This document shows positions 34,321 to 41,942 of a stretch of 64,000 bases of DNA, piece after piece. Positions within the stretch are counted from its first letter, which is position 1. Every line of letters begins with the position of its first letter. Below the pieces are notes generated by a model, which made no database searches, had not been told where the DNA came from, and worked only from the letters and a program-made list of their open reading frames with translations. The stretch is from Myxococcota bacterium (GTDB taxonomy: Bacteria; Myxococcota; XYA12-FULL-58-9; JALHOP01): assembly GCA_022842935.1 (NCBI GenBank), contig JALHOP010000002.1, forward strand, positions 496,001 to 560,000. Direction: 5' to 3'. Position numbers and translations under genes: made by a program.

Positions 34321-35060
34321 TGAAAGCTCCGTACGAGCGAGCTCGCAAGAAGGCTCCACCCGTCCGCCGCAACGAACAACAAGAGCTTCACGGGTAGGGA
34401 GACCAGTGACGGCGGCACCATGACCATGCCCAGGGCCATGAGGATGGACGCGACGGCGAGGTCGACGACGACGAAGGGAACGAAGATGACGAAGCCCATC
34501 TCGAAGGCCGTGTGCAGCTCGGAGAGCACGAAAGCGGGCACGAGTAGGTGTAGCGGTACGTCGTCGGGTGATGCGGGACGATCCGCTTTGGCGATGTCAT
34601 AGAAGGTCGCGAGGTCGGACTCGCGCGTTTGTTTCATCATGAAGGCGCGCACCGGTTCGCTGCCGCGCTCGAAGGCCTCGGCGGCCGCGATCTTTCCGTC
34701 GAGATAGGGCCCCAAGCCCTGGGTGTAGAGCTGCTTGCCCACCGGAGCCATGACCGCGACGGTGAGCAGCAACGCAAGGCTGGTGATGACCTGCGTAGGC
34801 GGCGCGGTCTGCGTGCCGATGGCGTTGCGGACGAACGAGAGGACCACGATGATGCGTACGAAGCTCGTGGTGGCGAGCATGATGGCCGGAGCCAGAGCCA
34901 GCACGGTGAGGACCGCCAGCATCTTGACCGCTGCGCCGACCTGCGTCGGACCTTCGGCGCCAGAGTCGAGGCTCACCGACAAGGTCGGGGCCGCCGCGAA
35001 CGCCACGCTGGGCACGCTTATCGTCGCAACGGCGATGGCGGATGTGATGAGGCGGTTCAT
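34317..35060 (-). CDS. fliP: Flagellar export gate protein FliP
   Basis: A 247-residue polytopic membrane protein with an N-terminal signal sequence (MNRLITSAIAVATISVPSVA), as in FliP. Core motifs are MLATTSFVRIIVVLSFVRNA, IGTQTAPPTQVI, LVPAFVLSELHTAFEMGFVI and FVPFVVVDLAVASILMALGM. Starts 37 bases after fliO, one of the few real gaps in the operon. Forms the export pore with FliQ and FliR. Confidence 0.97.
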   Translation of the reverse strand: MNRLITSAIAVATISVPSVAFAAAPTLSVSLDSGAEGPTQVGAAVKMLAVLTVLALAPAIMLATTSFVRIIVVLSFVRNAIGTQTAPPTQVITSLALLLTVAVMAPVGKQLYTQGLGPYLDGKIAAAEAFERGSEPVRAFMMKQTRESDLATFYDIAKADRPASPDDVPLHLLVPAFVLSELHTAFEMGFVIFVPFVVVDLAVASILMALGMVMVPPSLVSLPVKLLLFVAADGWSLLASSLVRSFQ

Positions 35061-35097
35061 TGACGGTTCCCCCTGGTGCAGCCTGAATGAGCAAGGC

Positions 35098-36063
35098 TCA
35101 GGCCAAGGGCTCGACCGACGTCCAGGTTGCGCGACGCGCGCGTAGCTGCACGAGACCCGCGAGGTCTTTCGAGGTGTTTACCGGCGTGACGTGTGTCGTC
35201 GGCACGGGGCTCGCGCTCTCGGCTTGTGCGAGGCTCGCCAAGAAATCGGTGGGGATCTTGTGAACGCCGGTTCCGCCCTCGAGCTTCGAAAGGAGCTGCA
35301 CCCCCTGTTCACTCGTGGCGATGAGCAGGCGATCCCCACACGCGTCGACAACTGCCAGGCGCTGTTTGGCGCCTAACGCCTTCACGGCGACGAGGTCGAT
35401 GCCTTCGGTCGTGCCCGTTGCGCCCTTCTTCTTGTTGACCTTCTTTCCGTACACCACGACCGCCGCACCGACCGCGAGCAGCCCAGCGAGCAAGCCAAAG
35501 TTGCGCATGGGCGAGCTACCACGGTCATCGATAGGCTGCGCGGCAAGGCGGGGCGGGCGACCCTCGCTGTTTGCCAACCGAGCCTCCGCGGCCTGCGATC
35601 GGCGCTCGGCGTTCTCACGTCGGTCAGCAGGAGACGGGTCGGCGCTTTCGGTCGTCAATGTATTCGGCTGGGCCACCGACGCGTCGACGCGCTTGATGTC
35701 GCTCGCCGCTTTCGGCGCCACGGATGTGGCCCTGCTGGTCGCGATGATTGCTCCACTCTGTAGTACGACGGTCGTCTCCACTCGTGGCGTCAGTACGATT
35801 GCGTAGCCACGCGGCAACTCTCGGGTGCGAAGGTGGGCGATGGGCCCGTTCGCGAAATCGAGGTCACTGTCCTGGCCGGTCGCGTTGCTGATGAAATAGA
35901 GCACGTCGCCGTTGGGCTGCTTGACCGTTTTGGCGTGTTGCACCGCGAGGGTTCCCCGGGAAATGGCGACCTCGAAGGTCGTCGCTGTGGTCACCGGCTC
36001 GGCGAGCACGACCTCGACGTGGAAGGCGGCGGACAAGACGAGCGACATAGTCAGGGAGATCAT
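35098..36063 (-). CDS. fliO: FliO-like protein with large periplasmic N-terminal domain
   Basis: A 321-residue protein between fliN and fliP, the standard fliO position. Residues 1-20 look like a signal peptide. Residues 22-110 are beta-rich (FEVAISRGTLAVQHAKTVKQ, GYAIVLTPRVETTVVLQSGA) and recall AMIN-type domains. A disordered Ala/Asp/Arg-rich linker follows. One membrane helix lies near residues 188-205 (NFGLLAGLLAVGAAVVVYG), then a FliO-like cytoplasmic domain (VKALGAKQRLAVVDACGDRL). Ordinary FliO is about 100-150 residues, so the periplasmic extension is unusual. The ATG overlaps the fliN stop by four bases. Confidence 0.7.
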   Translation of the reverse strand: MISLTMSLVLSAAFHVEVVLAEPVTTATTFEVAISRGTLAVQHAKTVKQPNGDVLYFISNATGQDSDLDFANGPIAHLRTRELPRGYAIVLTPRVETTVVLQSGAIIATSRATSVAPKAASDIKRVDASVAQPNTLTTESADPSPADRRENAERRSQAAEARLANSEGRPPRLAAQPIDDRGSSPMRNFGLLAGLLAVGAAVVVYGKKVNKKKGATGTTEGIDLVAVKALGAKQRLAVVDACGDRLLIATSEQGVQLLSKLEGGTGVHKIPTDFLASLAQAESASPVPTTHVTPVNTSKDLAGLVQLRARRATWTSVEPLA

Positions 36064-36380
36064 TGATTTTCCTCGTTGGCGGTCGGTTCGAAAGCGAGTC
36101 GGTCCGCAGGCGAAACGACATCGACGATACGTACGCCATAGCGTTCGCCGATCACGACGGCTTCGCCTCGCGCGACCAGGCGGCCACCCACGAAGATGTC
36201 CAGGGGCTCGTCGGCGGCCTTCTGAAAGTCGATGACCGTGCCCGGCCCGAGGTTCAAGACCTCCGAGATACGCATCGGGCGGCGTCCCAGCTCGACCCGC
36301 ATCTCGACCTTGAGGTCGAGCACGCGCGAGAGGGTCTCGCGGCTTGGTGATTCGGCTGGAGTGACTGCTTCCTCGTTCAT
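36060..36380 (-). CDS. fliN: Flagellar C-ring switch protein FliN
   Basis: A 106-residue SpoA-domain protein. The SpoA core is seen as VEMRVELGRRPMRISEVLNL, GPGTVIDFQKAADEPLDIFV and GGRLVARGEAVVIGERYGVR. The ATG at 36380 overlaps the fliM TGA; a longer reading to 36734 is antisense noise inside fliM. A short disordered N-terminal tail of 25 residues replaces the longer extensions seen elsewhere. Forms the base of the C ring and docks FliH. Confidence 0.96.
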   Translation of the reverse strand: MNEEAVTPAESPSRETLSRVLDLKVEMRVELGRRPMRISEVLNLGPGTVIDFQKAADEPLDIFVGGRLVARGEAVVIGERYGVRIVDVVSPADRLAFEPTANEENQ

Positions 36381-37309
36381 TTGAGTACTCTCTCCACTGT
36401 GACGGCAAGGGCGCCGGCGCGTTGCAATGGTTGGGCTTCGAACTTCGCGTGGCCTTGAACCGAGACGACCACAGGGTCGGTCACTGCGCCGTCGAGGCGG
36501 ATGAGATCGCCGGGGCGAAGGGCGAGGAGCTCTGCGACGCTCACGCTCGCGGTGCCCAGGGTCCCCGCGACGGTCACATCCGCTGCAAGAAGATGCTGAG
36601 CGATGCGACCCTCTTGGCTCACCGGCGCGGCCTGCTGTGGCTTCGCCGATAGCGTCGCGATCTCGACGAGCGGCGGCAACAACATGAGAACGACTTGGCC
36701 CTTGAGCGGCTCGGCCACGACGTCGCACCGCCAAACCCCGATGCTCGCGATACCGTTCGGCAGCTCGGGCTCGGTCGAGGTCGGCAGCCGCTCGTGCCCG
36801 AAACGCTGATGGTCTTCGAGCGAGAGCGCCTTCGACAGGTTGCCTACCAACTCCGCGACGAACGGCATGACCGTCTCGAGCTCGAGACGGGTGAGACGCT
36901 TGCGAGTGGGTGCAGCGCCCTCACCCTTGCCAGCACCGAAAGCACGCTCGACCAGGCTGAACGCCATGACGGAGTCAATGGCGAGATAGCCGACGATACC
37001 AACGTCGGCGGCACGTACAGCGAGCACCGCAGCGAGCTCGGTGAAGAGCGCGTTGCCGGCCTCAGGACCAACGACTTCGATGGGCTCGGCGTTTGCCGTC
37101 GCGGGCTTCTTCACCATCGCGCGCAGGTAGGTTTGGATGCGCGTGGCAAAGAGTCCGAGAGCGCGCGACAGGCCTTTTTCGCCCTTGCGCATCCCGCGAT
37201 CGTTGCTCGTCAGGTCCAGAGTCTGGGCAGCCTGTTTTTCACCCAGATCCTGCGCATGCTGGCGCAGTGCCTGCATCTCTTCTGGTGTGAGAACGGCCGC
37301 CGAGCTCAT
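36377..37309 (-). CDS. fliM: Flagellar motor switch protein FliM
   Basis: A 310-residue C-ring protein. The N-terminal LTPEEMQALRQHA corresponds to the CheY-P-binding helix (usually LSQEEIDALL). The middle CheC-like domain is divergent: the GGxG loop that contacts FliG appears as FGAGKGEG before RLTRLELETVMPFVAELVG. The C-terminal SpoA domain (VSVAELLALRPGDLIRLDGA) is clear. Overlaps both fliL and fliN by four bases. Identification rests on domain order plus the fliL-M-N context. Confidence 0.9.
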   Translation of the reverse strand: MSSAAVLTPEEMQALRQHAQDLGEKQAAQTLDLTSNDRGMRKGEKGLSRALGLFATRIQTYLRAMVKKPATANAEPIEVVGPEAGNALFTELAAVLAVRAADVGIVGYLAIDSVMAFSLVERAFGAGKGEGAAPTRKRLTRLELETVMPFVAELVGNLSKALSLEDHQRFGHERLPTSTEPELPNGIASIGVWRCDVVAEPLKGQVVLMLLPPLVEIATLSAKPQQAAPVSQEGRIAQHLLAADVTVAGTLGTASVSVAELLALRPGDLIRLDGAVTDPVVVSVQGHAKFEAQPLQRAGALAVTVERVLK

Positions 37310-37857
37310 TGAATGACCAACTCGACGACGTAGGTGTTCTTGATGAGAGCCTTGCCGGCCGCGGCCTTGACGGTGGCGTCGAGTCCCTCACGGATCTTGC
37401 GCTTGTTCTCGCCACCTTCGGTCTGCGCCATGCTCAAGCTCGCGAGGTACAAGAGGATGTCCTGGCGGATACGAGGGAGCTTCTTTTCGAGCTTGGGGGC
37501 CTCGCTCTCGCCGCGAAGCTCCACGATGACGCTGCACTTGATGTAATGCATCTCGCCGTCTTCGCTCGTGAGGTTGGCGATGAACGGATCGAGCTTCTGA
37601 TTGAACGCGCCTTTCGCGCCGCCATGCGCGTCGGCGGGTTCCTCCTCTTCCTCTTCTGCGTGCTCTTCTTCGCCGGCGGCTTCACCGTGCTCGCCCTTGG
37701 GGGCCTTCTTCTCCGCTTTGGCCGAGGAGTGGCCGAGGAAGACGGTGGCGCCAGCGCCGAGGAGGCTGACGACACCAACTCCCATGACGATGATCGGCAT
37801 CTTCGACTTCTTGGCGGGTGGTGCGGCTGCGGCTTCTTCGTTGGGTTTGTCGCTCAT
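37306..37857 (-). CDS. fliL: Flagellar basal-body-associated protein FliL
   Basis: A 183-residue single-pass protein that surrounds the stator. Membrane helix at about residues 20-42 (MPIIVMGVGVVSLLGAGATV). A very acidic His/Glu linker follows, then the periplasmic FliL domain (DPFIANLTSEDGEMHYIKCS, LPRIRQDILLYLASLS, ending IKNTYVVELVIQ). The ATG at 37857 is preferred over a TTG seven codons upstream. First gene of the long polycistron; a sigma-54-like site lies very close upstream. Confidence 0.92.
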   Translation of the reverse strand: MSDKPNEEAAAAPPAKKSKMPIIVMGVGVVSLLGAGATVFLGHSSAKAEKKAPKGEHGEAAGEEEHAEEEEEEPADAHGGAKGAFNQKLDPFIANLTSEDGEMHYIKCSVIVELRGESEAPKLEKKLPRIRQDILLYLASLSMAQTEGGENKRKIREGLDATVKAAAGKALIKNTYVVELVIQ

Positions 37858-37874
37858 GACGAACAACACCCTCA

Positions 37875-37889
37875 GCAAGCGGTGTGCCG
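37875..37889 (-). promoter_or_regulatory. Sigma-54-type (-24/-12) promoter candidate upstream of fliL
   Basis: On the minus strand CGGCAC (37884-37889), five bases, then TTGC (37875-37878) gives the invariant GG and GC at the correct ten-base spacing (consensus TGGCAC-N5-TTGC). An enhancer-binding activator is encoded in the island. The caveat is that the predicted transcript start (about 37863) leaves only a few bases before the fliL ATG and lies downstream of the apparent ribosome site. The site may be fortuitous or the true start may differ. Confidence 0.45.
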
Positions 37890-38057
37890 CCCCTGGATCG
37901 CGCAGGATCGACGCTTCTCGCCCCTTGCGCTCGTCATGCCGGAGCGCCGCGTCGGCTTTTCGACGACGGCCGGAGGACGACCGTCAGACGCGCACGTCAA
38001 AGCGTTGACGCGCGCCAATGCGTCTCGAAACGGCTCAAGTTAATGCCAGGCGAGACG

Positions 38058-38321
38058 ATGAAAATGATGAGGTTCGAGATGCTCTGCCTTACCCGGCTGA
38101 ACGGTACCCAGGTGTACGTCAGCCCCATCCACATCGTCACCGTCGAGGCGACACCGGACACCCTGGTTTGCCTACACAACGGTGACCGGATGCTGGTGCG
38201 TGAGCGAGCCGCGGAAGTCGCCGGACTTCTCGGGCTCGAGCTCCGCGGTGAGCAAGGTCGCGCATTGCGTCTCGTGCCCCCCGTGATCGACGCGATCGAC
38301 ACCAACGAGGAAGAGGGCTGA
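38058..38321 (+). CDS. flbD: FlbD/SwrD-family flagellar protein
   Basis: A small 87-residue cytoplasmic protein of the FlbD (SwrD) family, which in Gram-positive relatives raises motor torque by supporting stators. Core: MLCLTRLNGTQVYVSPIHIV followed by VEATPDTLVCLHNGDRMLVR. It sits one base before motA, the usual flbD-motA-motB arrangement. The start is uncertain: ATGs occur at 38043, 38058, 38064, 38067 and 38076. 38058 is favoured by an AGGCGAG ribosome-like site. The C-terminal 30 residues extend beyond the usual family end. Confidence 0.82.
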   Translation: MKMMRFEMLCLTRLNGTQVYVSPIHIVTVEATPDTLVCLHNGDRMLVRERAAEVAGLLGLELRGEQGRALRLVPPVIDAIDTNEEEG

Positions 38322-38322
38322 C

Positions 38323-39117
38323 ATGGATCTCGCGGCAATCGGCGGCCTCGTCATCGCACTACTCGCGATCTTTGGCGGCTTCATGCTGGAAGGTGGTCAC
38401 CTCGCGGCGATTCTCCAACCAACCGCTGCATTCATCGTCTTTGGCGGGACCATCGGCGCCACAGCGATGCAGTTCCCGGGGTCGCAGCTCAAGGCCGCAC
38501 TGGGAGGATTGAAGAACGTCTTCATGCCCAAACACGAGGACATGGCCGAACTGGTCAAGCAACTCGTAGGATTCGCCAACAAGGCCCGGCGCGAGGGCCT
38601 GGTGTCGCTCGAAGCGGACGCCGAGAAGATCACCGACCCGTTCTTCAAGAAGGCGCTTGGCCTCGCCATCGACGGATGCGAAAGCGGACTACTACGCGAC
38701 ACCATGGACGTCGAAATTGGTCGGCGCGACGAAGAGGGCGAAGGAATCAGCAAGGTCTTCGAGGCCGCAGGTGGCTATTCGCCGGCGGTTGGAATTTTGG
38801 GCGCCGTTCTCGGCCTCATTCACGTCATGGGTAACCTCGCCGATCCATCGAAGCTCGGCGCTGGTATCGCGGTCGCCTTCGTCGCGACGGTCTACGGCGT
38901 CGCCATCGCGAACTTGTTCTTGTTGCCCTCGGCAACGAAGCTCAAGATTCGCCACACCCACGCCATGGCTCGCCTCGAGCTCATCGTCGTCGCGGTCACC
39001 AGCATCGTCGATGGCGAAAATCCGCGCGTCATCGAGCAGAAGCTCATGGGCTTCCTCGACGAGCACTCGGCAGCCGCCGCTGGTGGCGGTGAAGCTGGGA
39101 TGAAGAAAGCGGCCTAA
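38323..39117 (+). CDS. motA: Flagellar stator protein MotA
   Basis: Proton or sodium channel stator subunit in the inner membrane, 264 residues. Four helices: two near the N terminus (IGGLVIALLAIFGGFMLEGG) and two after the cytoplasmic loop. The signature GGYSPAVGILGAVLGLIHVM is followed by LGAGIAVAFVATVYGVAIAN. The cytoplasmic loop carries charged residues (KARREGLVSLEADAEKI) for contact with FliG. Coupled ion cannot be decided by eye. Confidence 0.97.
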   Translation: MDLAAIGGLVIALLAIFGGFMLEGGHLAAILQPTAAFIVFGGTIGATAMQFPGSQLKAALGGLKNVFMPKHEDMAELVKQLVGFANKARREGLVSLEADAEKITDPFFKKALGLAIDGCESGLLRDTMDVEIGRRDEEGEGISKVFEAAGGYSPAVGILGAVLGLIHVMGNLADPSKLGAGIAVAFVATVYGVAIANLFLLPSATKLKIRHTHAMARLELIVVAVTSIVDGENPRVIEQKLMGFLDEHSAAAAGGGEAGMKKAA

Positions 39118-39142
39118 CGGGCATTCCGAGGGAGAGTCCGCA

Positions 39143-40096
39143 ATGGCGCGCAAGAAGAAACACCCGGAGCACGTCAACCACGAACGATGGCTCATTTCGT
39201 ACGCTGACTTCATCACCCTGCTCTTCGCGTTCTTCACGTCGATGTACGCCATCTCGACCGTCGATGCGAAAAAGGCGGGTCAGCTCGTCTTCTCGACGCG
39301 CGCGGCGTTCAACATCGACTTCTTCCCGAGCGACAAGCCAACCCTGGGTGGGCGGGGTGGCACCGACTTCAGCGGTGCCGCCCGCACCAACGTCATCGGC
39401 GATGACATCGAGACCCGCGGTGGCAAAGGCCCTGGTAAAGGACCGGGAAAAGGCGGCGGTGGCAACACACGTGGCCAGCGGCTCGAGGGCATGGCGCGCA
39501 AGATCGACGCGGTCCTCGCGACCTTGGCCTCACCCGGCGGGGTCAAGGTCCGCCGAGAAGACGATCGTCTCATCGTCAGCCTCGCCGAACAGCTCTTCTT
39601 CGACGGCGGTAGGTCGACGTTGCGACCGAAGAACCTCGACACCTTCCATCGCATTATGACCGCGTTGGCGGACGGAAATACCGACATACGCGTCGAGGGT
39701 CATACCGATGACGAGCCCCTAACGCGTGGTCCCTACCGCAGTAACCTCGAGCTGTCGGTCGCGCGCGCCGTCAGTGTCGTCCGCTACTTGAACCACGAGT
39801 TTGCCTACCCGGCCGAGCTCACCAGCGTCGCCGGCTACTCCGACGCACACCCGCTCGCCGACAACGAAACCTCCGAAGGCCGAGCAAGGAACCGCCGCGT
39901 CGACATCGTCGTGTTCGCCGAGCCTCTACCGCGAGGCGCCGATGCGAACCCGACACCCGCCCCGATCGAGCCACCAGCGCCCTCGGAGATCACCGTCTCG
40001 CCGGCCGCGCGAGAGGCCTCACCAGGGACGCCTACGCCACCTCAGGAGACGATTGCTCCATCGATCGCTCCGAAGCTCGCACCGGGCGAGCACTAG
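39143..40096 (+). CDS. motB: Flagellar stator protein MotB
   Basis: A 317-residue peptidoglycan-anchored stator subunit. The single membrane helix contains the ion-binding Asp22 in SYADFITLLFAFFTSMYAIS. A Gly/Lys-rich repeat linker (GKGPGKGPGKGGGG) is followed by an OmpA-like domain (about residues 145-265: VEGHTDDEPLTRG, SNLELSVARAVSVVRYL, RARNRRVDIVVF). A Pro-rich C-terminal tail of 50 residues is extra. Ribosome site GAGGGAG precedes the ATG. Confidence 0.97.
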   Translation: MARKKKHPEHVNHERWLISYADFITLLFAFFTSMYAISTVDAKKAGQLVFSTRAAFNIDFFPSDKPTLGGRGGTDFSGAARTNVIGDDIETRGGKGPGKGPGKGGGGNTRGQRLEGMARKIDAVLATLASPGGVKVRREDDRLIVSLAEQLFFDGGRSTLRPKNLDTFHRIMTALADGNTDIRVEGHTDDEPLTRGPYRSNLELSVARAVSVVRYLNHEFAYPAELTSVAGYSDAHPLADNETSEGRARNRRVDIVVFAEPLPRGADANPTPAPIEPPAPSEITVSPAAREASPGTPTPPQETIAPSIAPKLAPGEH

Positions 40097-40156
40097 CGGC
40101 CCAGAGGCGTTGGTGAGTTGGTCGGACCGCACCTTTGCCTGCTACAACCTTCGCTC

Positions 40157-41272
40157 ATGAAGACCTGGGACGTGGCGCTAGCGCTGCGCGAATGGGCCTC
40201 CGAGCACAAGCTGCTGCAGACGGCGTTGCCCGAAGCATACGGAGACCCCGAGACCATCAAAGCGCCCTTAGCCGTCGTGCAGCAATCGCTCGCACGGCAC
40301 GTCGAGCTCTTCGAGCGCAACCCTATCACCGCGTTGGTGGTGAACGAGGCGCGCAAGACGGTCTTCGTTTACACCGCGAAGGCTGTCCCGAAGCGCAAGG
40401 CGCAAGCACTTCCAACGTCGGTCGTCGCGACCGCCAAGGACTTGGCGGTGACCATCGCGTACCGCCACGCCAAGCCATTGACCATCGGCAACGAGCAGCC
40501 CGACGCGCCACCTGCGTTGCCAGGTAGCGCCTTTGCCGACGGCCGCTATACATGCGGATCGTCAATCAGTATCGCCAACGACCGACAGGCAGGGACGTTG
40601 GGATGCCTGGTTCGCGACGCCAAAGGGAAACTGTACGGTCTCACCAACAATCACGTGACCGGCGGCTGCAACAACGCGCTGCCAGGGACGCCCATCCTGG
40701 CTCCCGGCGTCATGGACGTAGCCCCCGGCAACTACGACCCGTTCACCATAGGACATCACCACTCGGTCTTGCCTCTACATCAGGGCGAGCCCAACGTCGT
40801 CAACGCAAAGCTCAACACCGACGTTGCTCTGTTTACGATAGCGGACGAGGACCGCGTGTCGTCGATGCAGTCGAGCGCCTACGACACCCCTGTCGAGGTG
40901 GGTTCCTTCGCGGACGACATGCTGGTCGAGAAGGTCGGACGCACCACTGGCCTTACACGCGGAGTCGTCCAGGGGCTGGTTGTGGGTCCCGTCGGCGTCA
41001 TCTACAACGTGACCACGTACCACTCCGCTGCGGCGGGCACACCGTTCGTAGGCCGCGCATTCTTCGAGCCCGTGTATTTGGTGCACGGCGTCGGGGCGCC
41101 CTTCTCGTCGCCTGGCGACTCCGGCGCCTTGGTGACCGCCTTGAAGCGCGACGGCAAGCGCGTCGCCATCGGCCTGGTGTTCGCTGGACTCGTTCCCGCC
41201 GAGTCGTACGTGTTGCCTATCGCGCCCATCTTGAAGCGTCTCAAGGTGACGCTGGTCGCTGGGCACGGCTGA
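40157..41272 (+). CDS. Trypsin-like serine protease with N-terminal extension
   Basis: A 371-residue protein without a signal peptide. The chymotrypsin-fold triad is readable: His166 in LTNNHV, Asp222 in NTDVALF and Ser322 in SPGDSGA. Residues 1-125 form an additional domain, starting with a helix MKTWDVALALREWASEHK. The protease core has a GRTTGLTRGVVQGL block typical of intracellular trypsin-like enzymes. The start at 40157 is the first ATG after motB. Its TGA shares a base with the following ATG, coupling it to a 74-residue protein. Target unknown. It is not a flagellar component and lies in a short insertion between motB and the convergent flgE. Confidence 0.78.
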   Translation: MKTWDVALALREWASEHKLLQTALPEAYGDPETIKAPLAVVQQSLARHVELFERNPITALVVNEARKTVFVYTAKAVPKRKAQALPTSVVATAKDLAVTIAYRHAKPLTIGNEQPDAPPALPGSAFADGRYTCGSSISIANDRQAGTLGCLVRDAKGKLYGLTNNHVTGGCNNALPGTPILAPGVMDVAPGNYDPFTIGHHHSVLPLHQGEPNVVNAKLNTDVALFTIADEDRVSSMQSSAYDTPVEVGSFADDMLVEKVGRTTGLTRGVVQGLVVGPVGVIYNVTTYHSAAAGTPFVGRAFFEPVYLVHGVGAPFSSPGDSGALVTALKRDGKRVAIGLVFAGLVPAESYVLPIAPILKRLKVTLVAGHG

Positions 41273-41496
41273 TGGCGACACTGGCGGCGCGCAAGAAGGC
41301 AAAGCGCCTGCTCGCGGCCCTCAGTCTGCCGAGAGGCCGCGCCAACGTCGTGGTGCGTGAGGTCGGCGGTAAGCTCACCTTCACCGTGCGCCTGATGCGC
41401 GGGGCAAAGCTCAAGGTTCGTCCGACACGTTTCGAGGGCGTGGAAATTGCCTATGAAATACGCGACCTTCCGATCGTTTCGGGAAACAAGGCGTAA
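41272..41496 (+). CDS. 74-residue protein translationally coupled to the protease
   Basis: The ATG at 41272 overlaps the protease TGA (TGATG). The N terminus is a basic helix (ATLAARKKAKRLLAALSLPR), followed by a small beta-rich stretch (GKLTFTVRLMRGAKLKVRPT, FEGVEIAYEIRDLPIV). Codon use matches its neighbours. No family recognised. Coupling suggests it is a partner, substrate or inhibitor of the protease; this is inference. Confidence 0.65.
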   Translation: MATLAARKKAKRLLAALSLPRGRANVVVREVGGKLTFTVRLMRGAKLKVRPTRFEGVEIAYEIRDLPIVSGNKA

Positions 41497-41591
41497 CGCG
41501 CAACGGCTCGAGCAGCGGCGCCGATACTTCACGTGAACGACGCTTGGTGGGTGTTTGTCCTGCAAGTGTCTAAGACCAGCCGAGGACGACC

Positions 41592-41927
41592 GTGGCTCTT
41601 CCCAATGCGAGCGCAATACGTGGGTTCGATGGCGCGACAACGACGACGAACCGCGACACGGATCCCCACGGCTACGCGGAGAGCATGCGCCAGGTCCTCG
41701 AAGCACTCCCGGCAGCGCGGGAGAGCCTGGGAATCGATGCCGACCGCATGGGCCGCATCCGCTTCGATGCGGAGTGGGGCATCGACGACGAGGGCGAACC
41801 GGTGAGCAAAGTGATCGTCCCCATCGGACGCCGCAACGATGACGCCGCGCGAGAGATCCTCCGCTACATTCGCGACAACACCACCGACCTCGAATTCGAT
41901 GGTGTCCTCTTCGTTTACGAGCGCTGA
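41592..41927 (+). CDS. Hypothetical 111-residue acidic protein
   Basis: GTG start with a GAGGA ribosome site seven bases upstream. The N-terminal third is Thr/Ala/Asp-rich and probably disordered. The remainder alternates helix and strand (ESMRQVLEALPAARESLGID, VSKVIVPIGRRNDDAAREIL, RYIRDNTTDLEFDGVLFVY). No signal, membrane helix or known motif. It lies 95 bases after the 74-residue gene on the same strand and ends 15 bases from the convergent flgE, so it may form a small operon with the protease module. Confidence 0.6.
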   Translation: MALPNASAIRGFDGATTTTNRDTDPHGYAESMRQVLEALPAARESLGIDADRMGRIRFDAEWGIDDEGEPVSKVIVPIGRRNDDAAREILRYIRDNTTDLEFDGVLFVYER

Positions 41928-41942
41928 TCGCCCCGACTCACG

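Noticed and set aside
41530-41570. Sigma-54-like GG-N10-GC upstream of the 111-residue gene
   Set aside because: Flanking consensus bases are wrong (GGT and CTGC in place of GGC and TTGC).
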